Positions 4,494 to 5,087 of a stretch of DNA of 5,087 nucleotides are shown here, one piece after another. The stretch's first letter is position 1. Each line of letters starts with the position of its first letter. Below the pieces are notes generated by a model. That model was not told the origin of the DNA, did no database searches, and saw only the letters and a list, made by a program, of their open reading frames with translations. The position numbers and the translations under genes are program-made. Source of the stretch: Actinomycetes bacterium (GTDB lineage: Bacteria; Actinomycetota; Actinomycetes; Actinomycetales; JAJYRW01); NCBI GenBank assembly GCA_021793895.1, contig JAJYRW010000136.1, positions 1 through 5,087 of the forward strand, written 5' to 3'.

Positions 4494-5087
4494 ATGAATA
4501 ACGGTCGCAGACCAACAGTGCGCGATGTGGCGCGCGAAGCCGGCGTTTCTCCGGCGACAGTGTCAAATGTTTTGAACTATCCGCATCGGGTAAAACCAGC
4601 CAAGCTAGCCGCGGTACAGGACGCCATTCAAAAGCTCGACTACGTGCCCTCAGAATCCGCCCGGCATTTACGCTCCGGCCGCTCTCACACAATTGGGCTT
4701 TTGTTGCTCGACGCCTGGAACCCGAGTTTCGGGGATATGGCTCGCGGGGTGGAAGATGTTTTAACTCAGGACAATTGGACGCTAATTATCGGCAATAGTG
4801 ACCGCTCAGTTGAACGAGAAAAGACGTACCTTTCGGTATTCGAAGAGCGCCAAGTGGCCGGCATAATCTTTGTGCCCAAAGACCCATCAAAGTTTACCAA
4901 TGGGAATGTATTAGTTTCCCCCGTTCCCGTTGTGGCGATGGACGCCACCTTCCCCCAAGACGCCATTCCTTCAGTGTCGATTGATGACGTTGCCGGCGGC
5001 GAAAGCGCGATGCAGCACCTACTGGATCTTGGCCACCGGGACGTAGTTTTTATCGGCGATCCAGCGGAAGCGGATCCGATCCAAGAC
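4494..5087 (+). CDS. LacI-family transcriptional regulator (3' truncated by window)
   Basis: Open from ATG at 4494 to the window edge, 198 residues without a stop; full-length members have about 330-350. The N-terminal helix-turn-helix is clear: PTVRDVAREAGVSPATVSNVLN (residues 7-28), with recognition-helix residues Pro20-Ala21 and Asn25. Then come LDYVPS (48-53) and the hinge helix with ARHLRSG (56-62), whose Leu59 is the minor-groove 'lever' of the family. The periplasmic-binding-like effector domain starts near HTIGLLLLD (65-73) and includes VAGIIFVPKD (121-130), VVAMD (146-150), VSIDDVAGG (161-169) and HLLDLGHRDVVFIGD (175-189). AGGAAA lies 8 bases before the ATG. Divergent from the transporter operon, it is most likely its ligand-responsive repressor and may repress itself through the shared sites. 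The ligand cannot be read from the visible part. Confidence 0.93.
   Translation, partial: MNNGRRPTVRDVAREAGVSPATVSNVLNYPHRVKPAKLAAVQDAIQKLDYVPSESARHLRSGRSHTIGLLLLDAWNPSFGDMARGVEDVLTQDNWTLIIGNSDRSVEREKTYLSVFEERQVAGIIFVPKDPSKFTNGNVLVSPVPVVAMDATFPQDAIPSVSIDDVAGGESAMQHLLDLGHRDVVFIGDPAEADPIQD

Overview
The window holds most of a carbohydrate or polyol uptake and catabolism locus. It most likely comes from an actinobacterium of moderate GC content, judged by eye at a little over 50 %. The phylum call rests on style rather than markers: a XylF-type lipoprotein with a Gly/Asp/Asn-rich linker after the lipobox, a CUT2 ATPase with a single ABC domain, and a LacI-family DNA-binding domain of the 'VSPATVSNVLN' type. 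There is no rRNA, tRNA or housekeeping gene to fix the taxonomy.

Layout, left to right. Positions 1-146 are the 3' end of an unrelated + strand gene, possibly OsmC-like, followed by a plausible intrinsic terminator at 194-215. Positions 298-4282 are a four-gene minus-strand operon, transcribed right to left: sugar-binding lipoprotein (4282-3173), single-domain ABC ATPase (3092-2337), XylH-type permease (2292-1045, start revised from the 2307 ATG on Shine-Dalgarno grounds) and a short-chain dehydrogenase (1026-298) that closely resembles ribitol 2-dehydrogenase RbtD of Klebsiella. A divergent LacI-family regulator starts at 4494 on the + strand and runs off the right edge.

Inferred working: a periplasm-facing, lipid-anchored binding protein captures a pentitol or pentose-like ligand. 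The permease and ATPase (CUT2 family) import it, and the dehydrogenase oxidises it; for ribitol the product would be D-ribulose. The LacI-type protein controls the locus from the 211-bp divergent intergenic region. No pentulose kinase is present in the window, so the expected next step (D-ribulose to D-ribulose 5-phosphate) must be encoded elsewhere or beyond the right edge.

The most informative non-coding region is 4283-4493. It contains a consensus-like minus-strand promoter (TTGACA, 17 bp, TAGCGT), a weaker overlapping + strand promoter, an 11-bp direct repeat with LacI-type TGTAACG cores, a perfect 16-bp palindrome (CGATATT-GA-AATATCG) with a degenerate partner exactly 105 bp away over the operon start point, and another 16-bp palindrome abutting the Shine-Dalgarno sequence of the first gene. 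At the other end of the operon a 29-bp near-perfect tandem duplication covers the last codons of the dehydrogenase. I see no mobile element, CRISPR array, RNA gene or radically new system; the novelty here is mainly regulatory architecture and substrate assignment.
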